From: Rhodoferax sp.
GTDB taxonomy: Bacteria > Pseudomonadota > Gammaproteobacteria > Burkholderiales > Burkholderiaceae_C
Assembly (NCBI GenBank): GCA_003133245.1
Contig: PKWM01000023.1
Coordinates: forward strand, 23,694-87,693
DNA: 64,000 bases
Direction of reading: 5' to 3'
Under the pieces are notes generated by a model. The model was not told the origin of the DNA, did not search any database, and worked only from the letters and a program-made list of their open reading frames with translations. Numbering within the stretch: the first letter of the stretch is position 1; each line of letters opens with the position of its first letter. Below, one piece after another: positions 10,256 through 18,271 of the stretch. The translations under genes were made by a program, and so were the position numbers.

Positions 10256-11815
10256 ATGACGCCTGTAACCGCACCCAATTCGTCCCCCGCCGTGGTCTGG
10301 AGCGTGGCCGGCTCGGACAGTGGCGGCGGTGCCGGATTGCAGGCCGATCTGCGCGCGATCGAGGCGTTTGGGGCACACGCTTGCACCGTGGTGGCCGCCA
10401 TCACGGCGCAAAACTCTGTTGCCGTGCAGCGCATCGAGCCGGTGTCACCGACCCTGCTGGAAGCCCAACTGACCGCCCTGGCCAGTGACATGCCGCCCGC
10501 TGCGATCAAGACCGGCATGCTTGGCAGCGCCGAGAACTTGCAGCTGCTAGCGCACTGGATCGACCGCCTGCGCCAGCAGAATCCAGCCCTGCCAGTGGTG
10601 GTGGACCCGGTGCTGCGCGCCAGCACCGGCGCCTTGTTGGCCGATCAGGCTCTGCTGCACGGCTACCGCACGGTCCTGCTGCCACGCGCCACGCTGATCA
10701 CCCCCAACCGCAGCGAAGCCGCAGCTTTGCTGGACGGTGTGCCACTGCGCAGCCGAGGCGACGTGGAGCAAGCTGCCAGCGCTTTGTTAGCGTTGGGCTG
10801 CAAGGCGGTGGTGATCACCGGCGGCGACGAAGCGGGTGACAGCAGCGAAGACTATGCCGCCACGCCGCACGCCTGCGGCTGGCTGAGCCTGGCGCGCGTC
10901 GTTACACGACATCACCACGGCACCGGCTGCGTGCTGGCCGCCAGCGCAGCCGCAGCGATGGCGCAGGGCTTCGTCGAGATCGAAGCCATCATTCTGGCCA
11001 AGATGGCGACCACGCACGCGCTGCGCCATGGCTATGGCGCAGGCCAGGGCGCGGGACCGGTACACCCCGGCGCAGGCTTTGCGCTGGCGCTTGAGAACTT
11101 GCCCACGCTGGGCCCGACGGGCCAGGCCGGGGTCGGTGCCTTTGCCCGGCTGAGCGACCCCGATCTGGGCCTGTACGCGATCGTGGACAGTGCGGTCTGG
11201 GTGCAGCGTGTGCTCGATGCCAGCGTGCGCACGGTGCAACTGCGCATCAAGGATTGCAATCATCCTTCTTTGCGCAGCGAGGTGCGCGCCAGCATCGCCG
11301 CGGCACAGGCGGTAAAGGCGCAGTTGTTCATCAACGACCACTGGGCCTTGGCCATCGAGGAAGGCGCCTACGGCGTGCACTTGGGCCAGGAAGACCTGGA
11401 GAGCGCCGACTTGGCTGCCATTGCCAATGCCGGCCTGCGCCTGGGCCTGAGCAGCCACAGTTACTGGGAGGTCTGTCGCGCCTGGGCGCTACAGCCCAGC
11501 TACATCGCCTGCGGCCCGATCCACCCGACCCGGGCCAAGCGCATGCCCTGGATCGCGCAGGGCAACGACAACCTCGCTTACTGGTGCAACCTGCTGCCGC
11601 TGCCAGTGGTGGCCATTGCTGGCATGGATGGGCCGCGCGCCGCGCAGGCCATGCAATGCGGTGCCGCGGGTGTGGCGGTGATCAGCGCCATCACCGGCGC
11701 GCCATCACCCGAGGCTGAAATCGCGCGCTTGGCGCAGGCGCTGCAGGCCGGTCGGTTGCTGCCCCGGCACGCGCCACCCGAACTGCCACAACCCACGCTG
11801 CAACTAGTCTGTTGA
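10256..11815 (+). CDS. thiDE: ThiD-ThiE fusion: HMP(-P) kinase / thiamine-phosphate synthase
   Basis: A 519-residue bifunctional protein. Residues 1-265 are the ThiD ribokinase fold: SVAGSDSGGGAGLQAD at the start, VVVDPVL in the middle, and HHHGTGCVLAAS with the catalytic GTGC near the end. Residues about 290-500 are the ThiE TIM barrel: TVQLRIKD, LFINDHWALA, GVHLGQEDL and YIACGPIHPT. It phosphorylates HMP-P to HMP-PP and couples it to the thiazole phosphate. The start is the ATG at 10256 (MTPVTAPN); an upstream in-frame reading lies inside thiC. No strong ribosome binding site. Confidence 0.93.
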   Translation: MTPVTAPNSSPAVVWSVAGSDSGGGAGLQADLRAIEAFGAHACTVVAAITAQNSVAVQRIEPVSPTLLEAQLTALASDMPPAAIKTGMLGSAENLQLLAHWIDRLRQQNPALPVVVDPVLRASTGALLADQALLHGYRTVLLPRATLITPNRSEAAALLDGVPLRSRGDVEQAASALLALGCKAVVITGGDEAGDSSEDYAATPHACGWLSLARVVTRHHHGTGCVLAASAAAAMAQGFVEIEAIILAKMATTHALRHGYGAGQGAGPVHPGAGFALALENLPTLGPTGQAGVGAFARLSDPDLGLYAIVDSAVWVQRVLDASVRTVQLRIKDCNHPSLRSEVRASIAAAQAVKAQLFINDHWALAIEEGAYGVHLGQEDLESADLAAIANAGLRLGLSSHSYWEVCRAWALQPSYIACGPIHPTRAKRMPWIAQGNDNLAYWCNLLPLPVVAIAGMDGPRAAQAMQCGAAGVAVISAITGAPSPEAEIARLAQALQAGRLLPRHAPPELPQPTLQLVC

Positions 11816-11824
11816 AAGTGCCCC

Positions 11825-12043
11825 ATGCATCCTACTCAAATCAATTTGACCGTCAACGACAAACCGCTCGCGTTGGCTGACGGCACGACGCTGACGCAAC
11901 TGCTCAATGCGCTCGATATGAGCGAAAGCAAAGGTGTCGCCGTCGCGATCAATGACGCCGTCGTGCCGCGCTCCGCCTGGCTGACGCAGCCTCTCGCCGC
12001 TGGCGACCAGGTGCTCGTCATACAGGCAACGCAAGGTGGCTAA
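11825..12043 (+). CDS. thiS: Sulfur carrier protein ThiS
   Basis: A 72-residue ubiquitin-like protein ending in the diagnostic GG (QATQGG). ThiF adenylates this C-terminus, which becomes a thiocarboxylate and donates sulfur to the thiazole ring made by ThiG. It sits 9 nt after thiDE and 45 nt before thiG. Confidence 0.93.
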   Translation: MHPTQINLTVNDKPLALADGTTLTQLLNALDMSESKGVAVAINDAVVPRSAWLTQPLAAGDQVLVIQATQGG

Positions 12044-12088
12044 ACCTGCCACTCACTCTCTCGAAACCGCTCAAACAGCCCTTCAAAA

Positions 12089-12880
12089 ATGAACCCCTCC
12101 ACATTAGTTATCGCCGGTACTGAATTTTCTTCCCGCCTTTTCCTCGGCACCGGCAAGTACCGCTCGGGCGCGGTCATGGCACAGAGCCTCGCTGCCTCCG
12201 GAACACAACTCGTCACGGTGGCTTTGCGGCGCATGCAGACCGACGGCGCGAGCGACAACATCCTCGCGCATCTCGACCGCAGTCGCTATCGGCTGATGCC
12301 AAATACCTCGGGCGTACGCGATGCGAAAGAGGCCGTGCTCGCCGCCGAACTGGCGCGCGAGGCGCTGGAAACGAACTGGGTCAAACTCGAAATTCACCCC
12401 GATCCGAAATACCTGATGCCGGACCCGATAGCGACACTCCAGGCGGCGCGCGATCTGGTGCAACGCGGCTTTATCGTGCTGCCCTACGTGCACGCCGACC
12501 CGGTGCTGTGCAAACAGCTCGAAGAAGTTGGCTGCGCTGCCGTCATGCCGCTGGGCGCTCCGATCGGCAGCAACCGCGGTCTCGAATCGCGGGCGTTTCT
12601 GGAAATCATCATCGCGCAGAGCAACGTTCCCGTCATCATCGACGCCGGGCTCGGAACGCCCTCGCATGCCGCAGCGGCCATGGAACTCGGTGCGCACGCG
12701 GTGCTGGTGAACACGGCCATCGCGGCCGCAGCGGATCCGGTGGCGATGGCGCTCGCGTTCAAGCTCGGCGTCCAGGCCGGCCGCATGGCATTCGAAGCAG
12801 GCCCGGTCGCGCGTTCAAGCGGAGCGCTCGCGCACGCCACCTCGCCGCTGACGGCATTTCTCTCGGAGATCGGCGCATGA
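12089..12880 (+). CDS. thiG: Thiazole synthase ThiG
   Basis: A 263-residue TIM-barrel enzyme that builds the thiazole phosphate from DXP, ThiS thiocarboxylate and dehydroglycine. K99 in [14 protein letters not shown] is the Schiff-base lysine; [10 protein letters not shown] and [15 protein letters not shown] match phosphate-binding loops. Length is normal. Its TGA overlaps an ATG (ATGA) that opens only a 38-codon reading frame through the following GC-rich repeat, not thiH. Confidence 0.95.
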   Translation: MNPSTLVIAGTEFSSRLFLGTGKYRSGAVMAQSLAASGTQLVTVALRRMQTDGASDNILAHLDRSRYRLMPNTSGVRDAKEAVLAAELAREALETNWVKLEIHPDPKYLMPDPIATLQAARDLVQRGFIVLPYVHADPVLCKQLEEVGCAAVMPLGAPIGSNRGLESRAFLEIIIAQSNVPVIIDAGLGTPSHAAAAMELGAHAVLVNTAIAAAADPVAMALAFKLGVQAGRMAFEAGPVARSSGALAHATSPLTAFLSEIGA

Positions 12881-12889
12881 CCGCCGCGC

Positions 12890-12989
12890 CGGGCCGCCCC
12901 AAGCAAGCAAGCGCCCCCTCGGGGGGAAGCGAGGACACGCAGTGCCGAGCCCCGGGCCGAGTGGCAATGAGGAACGCAAGGGGGCAGTC
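12890..12989 (+). repeat. GC-rich intergenic repeat-like element between thiG and thiH
   Basis: About 100 bp with a strong stem CCCCCTCGGGGGG and a second GC-rich palindromic stretch (CCCCGGG). Sequences of this look, encoding GRPKQA..PSGGS-like peptides, recur between genes in Comamonadaceae as I recall; copy number cannot be checked here. It separates thiH from thiG in an otherwise overlapping operon, leaving the thiG-coupled ATG orphaned. Confidence 0.5.
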
Positions 12990-14141
12990 ATGACTTTTGT
13001 CGATCTTTGGCAACAGCACGACTTCACTGAGATCGGCCGCGCGATCGAGCGCAAGACCGCTGCCGACGTGCAACGCGCGCTCGCTCGTGTGGGTGCAAGC
13101 CTCGACCTTGAAGACCTGGCAGCGCTGCTGTCGCCAGCGGCCGCACCCTTCCTCGAAGAGATGGCGCAGCTCAGCCAGCGTGGCACGGTTGAGCGGTTTG
13201 GCCGGACCATGCAGATGTACGCGCCAATGTACCTGACCAACATCTGCGCCAACGTCTGCACCTACTGCGGCTTTAGCGCAAAAAATCGCATCTTGCGCAA
13301 AGCGCTGAGCGACGCTGAAATTCTGGCTGAGGCCGATGTGCTGCAACGCCACGGTTTCGATCATGTGTTGCTCGTCACCGGCGAGTCCAGTCGCTACGGC
13401 GCAGCTTATTTACGCAATGCGTTGCGGCTGCTGAGGCCGCGCTTTTCGAGCCTGTCGATGGAAGTCCAGCCGCTCGAAGAAGCCGAGTACGCGGCGCTGA
13501 CGCTTGAGGGCCTGAGCGCGGTGCTGGTCTATCAGGAAACCTACGACGCCCGTGTCTACGCCGAACACCATTTGAAGGGGCCCAAGATGGACATGGCTTA
13601 CCGACTCGAGACGCCGGACCGCCTGGGACGCGCCGGTGTCAAGAAGATCGGGCTCGGTGCGCTCTACGGCCTGGCGGACTGGCGAGCCGAATCATGGTTC
13701 GTCGGCCTGCATCTGCGCTACCTGGAACAGCATTACTGGCGCACGCGCTACAGCATTTCGTTTCCACGTTTGCGTCCGCACGCGGGCAGCGCGATCGACA
13801 TCACACCCTTCAACGAGCGTGAACTGGTGCAAGCGGCGTGTGCGTTTCGCCTCTTCAGTCAAGAGGTGGAACTGGCGCTTTCGACGCGCGAGGGCGCTGC
13901 CTTTCGCGACCACGCCTTGCACCTAGGCTTCACCGCCATGAGCGCCGGTTCGTGCACGAATCCAGGAGGTTACGCTGGCAAGATTGAATCCCTGAAACAA
14001 TTCGAGATCGACGATGATCGCAGCCCGATCGAGGTCGCGGCCTTGCTGCGCAGCCAGGGCTACGATCCGGTCTGGAAAGACTGGGATTCAACCTATGACG
14101 GAGAGCCAAAGACATGGATTGCCGCGCTACGCTCGCAATGA
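12990..14141 (+). CDS. thiH: 2-iminoacetate synthase ThiH
   Basis: A 383-residue radical-SAM enzyme that cleaves tyrosine to dehydroglycine and p-cresol for thiazole synthesis. The cluster motif is CANVCTYC (Cx3Cx2C) in the N-terminal third, followed by the typical radical-SAM barrel and SCTNPGGY near the end. I chose the ATG at 12990 (MTFVDLWQQ), with GGGGG just upstream; an earlier in-frame ATG lies in the repeat. Having ThiH instead of the O2-using glycine oxidase ThiO fits an anaerobic lifestyle. Its TGA overlaps thiF. Confidence 0.94.
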   Translation: MTFVDLWQQHDFTEIGRAIERKTAADVQRALARVGASLDLEDLAALLSPAAAPFLEEMAQLSQRGTVERFGRTMQMYAPMYLTNICANVCTYCGFSAKNRILRKALSDAEILAEADVLQRHGFDHVLLVTGESSRYGAAYLRNALRLLRPRFSSLSMEVQPLEEAEYAALTLEGLSAVLVYQETYDARVYAEHHLKGPKMDMAYRLETPDRLGRAGVKKIGLGALYGLADWRAESWFVGLHLRYLEQHYWRTRYSISFPRLRPHAGSAIDITPFNERELVQAACAFRLFSQEVELALSTREGAAFRDHALHLGFTAMSAGSCTNPGGYAGKIESLKQFEIDDDRSPIEVAALLRSQGYDPVWKDWDSTYDGEPKTWIAALRSQ

Positions 14142-15241
14142 CGCATCTGCGTCACGACGAGCTCGAGCGCTACGCGCGCCATCTCTCGCTTTCGGGGTTC
14201 GGCCCAGCGGCGCAGGAGAAGTTGAAACGCGCACGGGTGCTGGTGATTGGCGCGGGCGGACTGGGTTGCCCGGCGCTGCTGTATCTGGCGGCAGCGGGCG
14301 TGGGACACATCGAGATCCTCGATGCCGATCGCGTCGAGGTATCGAACCTGCAACGACAGGTGCTTTTTACGAGTGAGGATACGGGCCAGCTCAAGGTCGA
14401 AGTCGCGGCGAGACGGCTGCACGCGCTCAATCCGCTGATCGAGATCGTGCCGCGCGCAGAGCGTTTCACGCGCAGCAACGCGCTGGAGCGTCTGCGTGCG
14501 TGCGACCTAGTGCTGGACGGCTCGGATAATTTCGCCACGCGCTACCTCGTGAACGATGCCTGTGTGATCGCTGGCAGGCCGTTCATCTATGGCGCGATTC
14601 ACGGCTTCGAAGGCCAGGCGAGTGTGTTTAATTGGCAAGGGGGTCCGACTTATCGCTGTCTTTTTCCGGAGCCAGCGCCAGCCGCGATGACGCCGAACTG
14701 CAGCGAGGCCGGCGTGCTGGGCGTGTTGCCGGGACTGATAGGAACCCTGCAGGCCACCGAGGCGATCAAGCTGCTCACGGGGATCGGCGAGACCTTGAGC
14801 GGACGTCTGCTGCTCTGGGACGCGCTGACGATGAGGATGCGTACCGTAACGCTCGCGGCTGACCCGCGCAGCCGCGACATCCGCGAACTACCGCCCGAGG
14901 GTTATGGCCAGACCTGCGCGATGGCGCCGAAATCTTTGGCCGACGAGATCGATCTGCCTGAACTGCGCGCAACGCTGGCGCAATTGCAGTTGATCGACGT
15001 GCGTGAGGCTTGGGAGCGTGCGGCGGGCGCGATCCTGCCGTCGGCGCACCTGCCGTTGGCCGCGCTCCAGGCAGTGCAGGACAACGCAGCGATCAAATTG
15101 CTCGATCCCGCCAAGCCGACTGTGGTTTATTGCACGGTTGGCGCACGCGGCCGCCAGGCACTGCCTATTCTGCGCGAGCGCCACGGATTCATGCAAGTCC
15201 GCAGTCTGCGCGGCGGCTATCAAGCGTGGTGTAAGGGCTAA
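14138..15241 (+). CDS. thiF: ThiF adenylyltransferase with C-terminal rhodanese domain
   Basis: A 367-residue E1-like enzyme that adenylates the ThiS C-terminus. N-terminal Rossmann motif VLVIGAGGLGCPALLYLAAA, then SDNFATRY and the NCSEAGVLG cysteine loop. Residues about 265-367 form a rhodanese domain with the active-site cysteine in VYCTVGARG and end LRGGYQAW. The MoeB/ThiF zinc motif looks incomplete: only one cysteine of the first CxxC pair is seen (YRCLFPEP). The fusion suggests sulfur relay within one protein. Start at the ATGA overlap with thiH. Confidence 0.9.
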   Translation: MTHLRHDELERYARHLSLSGFGPAAQEKLKRARVLVIGAGGLGCPALLYLAAAGVGHIEILDADRVEVSNLQRQVLFTSEDTGQLKVEVAARRLHALNPLIEIVPRAERFTRSNALERLRACDLVLDGSDNFATRYLVNDACVIAGRPFIYGAIHGFEGQASVFNWQGGPTYRCLFPEPAPAAMTPNCSEAGVLGVLPGLIGTLQATEAIKLLTGIGETLSGRLLLWDALTMRMRTVTLAADPRSRDIRELPPEGYGQTCAMAPKSLADEIDLPELRATLAQLQLIDVREAWERAAGAILPSAHLPLAALQAVQDNAAIKLLDPAKPTVVYCTVGARGRQALPILRERHGFMQVRSLRGGYQAWCKG

Positions 15242-15333
15242 CTGCCCAACCGCTAACGGGTAAGGCAAAGTCGAGGTAGTCGATCGGCCTGTTGTCGGCC
15301 AGCAGCGTGTCGCGCGTCGGATCCGCCCGCGTG
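15242..15333 (-). pseudogene. Duplicated 3' fragment of ubiD
   Basis: About 92 bp nearly identical to 22745-22836 inside the real ubiD, same orientation. Read on the minus strand it gives TTRADPTRDTLLADNRPID and onwards, against [19 protein letters not shown] in UbiD. Similarity stops abruptly at both ends. It lies directly behind the thiF stop. It cannot make a functional decarboxylase. Confidence 0.85.
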
Positions 15334-15406
15334 GTGCTTCTCATAAACCGATAATCACCGAAACTCTTGAACTCCCCTTGGCCCAGGACAGTCGCTGCAT
15401 TGCACC

Positions 15407-16108
15407 ATGAAAATATCACACCACCACCCTGAACGTCACCGCACCGACCGCATTGGCTGGCTGCGCGCCGCCGTGCTCGGCGCCAACGACGGCATCGTCT
15501 CGACCGCCAGTCTGGTGGTCGGCGTTGCGGCTGCCAGTGCCAGCCAAAGCAACATTTTGTTGACCGGCATCGCGGGGCTGGTGGCTGGCGCCATGTCGAT
15601 GGCGGCGGGTGAATATGTCTCGGTGCATTCGCAGGCCGATACCGAGGCCGCCGACTTGTCGCGTGAGCGTGCCGAGCTCGAACGCGATCCGGTCGCGGAA
15701 CGGCGTGAGCTGGCGGCGATCTATGTGAGCCGCGGGCTGGCGTCCGGTCTGGCGCAGCAGGTGGCCGAGCAATTGATGAATCACGACGCCCTCGGTGCCC
15801 ATGCGCGCGACGAGCTCGGCATCTCAGAATCCTTGAGCGCCCGGCCGATTCAAGCCGCCCTGGCGTCGGCCGCCAGCTTCGCAGTCGGTGCCGTGTTGCC
15901 GCTGGCCGTCACAGCATTGGCACCCGAGGCAGGCCTGATTGCCTGGGTGTCGGGCACGTCGTTGGTCTTTTTGGCCGCCTTGGGCGTCGTTGCCGCCCGG
16001 GTGGGTGGTGCTGGTATCCTGTTGGGTGCCTGGCGCGTCACCTTCTGGGGTGCACTGGCGATGGCGATCACCGCCGCTGTGGGCGCACTGTTCGGTGCAG
16101 TTGCGTGA
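15407..16108 (+). CDS. VIT1/CCC1-family transporter
   Basis: A 233-residue membrane protein of the VIT family, which exports Fe2+ or Mn2+ from the cytoplasm in characterised members. The diagnostic N-terminal block GWLRAAVLGANDGIVSTASL and AGAMSMAAGEYVSV are present, with a metal-binding cytoplasmic helical region rich in E and R (about residues 75-140) and three C-terminal helices. It is a single gene between the thiF/ubiD-scrap region and a convergent cardiolipin synthase gene. Substrate is inferred from the family. The ribosome binding site is weak. Confidence 0.88.
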   Translation: MKISHHHPERHRTDRIGWLRAAVLGANDGIVSTASLVVGVAAASASQSNILLTGIAGLVAGAMSMAAGEYVSVHSQADTEAADLSRERAELERDPVAERRELAAIYVSRGLASGLAQQVAEQLMNHDALGAHARDELGISESLSARPIQAALASAASFAVGAVLPLAVTALAPEAGLIAWVSGTSLVFLAALGVVAARVGGAGILLGAWRVTFWGALAMAITAAVGALFGAVA

Positions 16109-16129
16109 AGCGCCCCTGCGCTGCGGCAG

Positions 16130-17545
16130 TCACAGTTGAAAAGCGACCCATCGAACCAGACCCTCGAGCAACTCGCGGGCCAGTCCGGGTCGCCGCGGCC
16201 GGTAGTGCGTGGCACCGCTGCGCTGCACCTCAATCCAGCGGGCAAAACTTTGCACGACCGACGGATCGTAAAACGCGACCATCAGCTCGTAGTTGAGAAA
16301 CAGACTTCTTTCATCCAGATTGGCAGAACCTACCAGGGCCAGGTCATTGTCGATCAGCACCGCCTTGGCGTGAATCATGGCGGGCACCAGCCAGATGGTC
16401 GCGCCCGCCGCCGCGAGCTCCCGCAGCGCGAAGTGGCGCGCTATATCGGCCAGACGATGGTTCGATTGGCGGGGTAACAGCAGGTCCACCGCAACGCCGC
16501 GTCGAGCTGCCAGCGAGAGAGCCATCAGGAGTGTCGGGTCGGGCACGAAGTACGGCGTCACTGCCAGAATGCGCGAGCGTGCCATGAAGCAGCCCGATAC
16601 CAGCAGCGTGTAGATAGTGTCTTCCGCCTGGTCGGGGCCGCTGGCGACTAGGCGGGCGCCGACGGCAGCGCTGGCTGGTGCTGGCGCGCCAAGCGGCGGG
16701 AGGTGCGCCGTCACGCCCTGTGTTGCAAAAATCCAGTCTTCTTCAAAGCGCTGCTGCGCCTGTTGCACCAGGGCGCCGCCCAAGTCAAAACTCAGGTCAA
16801 TCCAAGCCGCTTTATTTCTCAGGGAGGTCGGGTCGCCTTCGAAATATTCAGCGGCCAGATTGCGGCCGCCGCACCACATCCACGCGCCGTCGGCGATGAC
16901 CAGCTTGCGGTGGTTGCGCAGGTTGGTGCGTCCGCGCAAAGCCGACCGCAGGGGCGGCACAAACAAAGCCACCTGCACCCCGGCAGCGCCAAGCCGTTTC
17001 AAATTCGGGTGACCTCCGATATAAAAGCCGATTCCATCAAGCAGCAGACGAATCTGTACCCCGGCCTGTGCCCGCCGTATCAAAAGCATGGCGATTTCAT
17101 CGCCGACCACGTCACGTCCCAAAATGAAACTGCACAGGTCCAGCGTCCGAGTGGCGCGACCTATCATGTTGCGCAAGGATTGCAATGCTTGACCACCGTC
17201 CTGGTGAATTGTGAGCTGCTCATAAGTGGCGATCTCCGGCAGGCCCATGGCGGCGGCAAGTTGTCCGGACTGCGCTGCCGATTTAGCTGTATCGCGCGCT
17301 GCGCGGGGTAATGTTTTTGCCTTCAAAGTCCGGCCGTAGGCGACAACTTTTCGGCTGCCAAATATCAGGTACAAAGGCAAGGCAACGTAGGGCAGCAATA
17401 TCAGTGAGACGACCCAGGCGATGGCCGCCGACGGGTAGCGGCGCTGCCGCCGGGTGTGCGAAGCGGTGGCGTAAATCGCCAGGCCTAGCATCACCACCAG
17501 GGCGTGCAGTGTTGCCAAATGGCGCGTGAAAAGTTCATTCAGCAA
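16130..17545 (-). CDS. cls: Cardiolipin synthase (phospholipase D family)
   Basis: A 471-residue enzyme with two N-terminal membrane helices (about residues 10-65) and two HKD catalytic motifs: NHRKLVIADG and IHAKAVLIDN followed by GSANLDERS. It condenses phosphatidylglycerol molecules to cardiolipin at the inner membrane. Length fits ClsA-type enzymes. The first motif is followed by WMWCGGRNL, as usual. Convergent with the VIT gene, only 21 bp apart. Confidence 0.92.
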   Translation of the reverse strand: MLNELFTRHLATLHALVVMLGLAIYATASHTRRQRRYPSAAIAWVVSLILLPYVALPLYLIFGSRKVVAYGRTLKAKTLPRAARDTAKSAAQSGQLAAAMGLPEIATYEQLTIHQDGGQALQSLRNMIGRATRTLDLCSFILGRDVVGDEIAMLLIRRAQAGVQIRLLLDGIGFYIGGHPNLKRLGAAGVQVALFVPPLRSALRGRTNLRNHRKLVIADGAWMWCGGRNLAAEYFEGDPTSLRNKAAWIDLSFDLGGALVQQAQQRFEEDWIFATQGVTAHLPPLGAPAPASAAVGARLVASGPDQAEDTIYTLLVSGCFMARSRILAVTPYFVPDPTLLMALSLAARRGVAVDLLLPRQSNHRLADIARHFALRELAAAGATIWLVPAMIHAKAVLIDNDLALVGSANLDERSLFLNYELMVAFYDPSVVQSFARWIEVQRSGATHYRPRRPGLARELLEGLVRWVAFQL

Positions 17546-17686
17546 GTCAGGTCCAAATTGGGATGGCAGATGTTCTCAAGCCTTTTCTGTATCGTACAAC
17601 GCGGTCAAAAAAATCTGCGCTGCATCCATGTTCTCCGTTGCAGGCTTGATTGTGCGCCCGGAGGCCAGCTCCATCGGCCAAGCCCG

Positions 17687-17991
17687 TCAAAGAGATTTCG
17701 CGGCGCTTTGGAACAATTTTTCTTCTGGCGCTTTGATCGTTCTGAATCTTCGGTAGAGCGCCAGGTCATACACCAGTTTCAGTCCGCCGCACAAGAAGAA
17801 GGAAAGGCTGAACAAGACGGGGTTGGCCAGAGTGAAACTGCGGCGTCGCCCGCCAGTGTCAACGAGAATAGCAAACCGATTTGCAGGTCAGTGAGCCCGA
17901 CTTGCGCCAGATACAGGGCCAGGATGAGAGACAGGAAGCCGTGGCAAAAAAGCCGGACGATACGGGTCGTGAAAAGAATTCTCAAATCCAT
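17687..17991 (-). pseudogene. Internally deleted MFS transporter remnant
   Basis: On the minus strand, the first part (from 17991) reads as the N-terminus of a major facilitator protein: RIVRLFCHGFLSLILALYLA and LTLAGDAAVSLW. After about 17825 the frame changes and reads NPVLFSLSFFLCGGLKLVYD and on to a TGA at 17687, the typical C-terminal end of such proteins. Around 300 central residues are missing, so this is a deletion scar with a frame change. The 280 bp between here and the adhesin stop (17992-18271) show no credible gene. Confidence 0.75.
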
Positions 17992-18271
17992 CTGGATTCA
18001 TTTCCCAGACACATCCAGTCTGCACCATACATACAGCGCGTCATAGACTTCAAATTGGTGTTGCAGGTTTTCCAGATCATGCGGGAAGCGCAAACCGTAG
18101 CCGCGGCACAAACAGCTCGTTCAAAGCAACCACGAAGAAAAATGCTATAGAAAGACCTTACCGGACAAGTTCCAGGAGTGGCAATTGGTAGGCTTGGAGC
18201 AAACCCCGCTGACCAGAGTCGGTGCGATCGCAAGCCTGTTTCATTCATTTGCATGGTGTAGCCCTTGGCTT

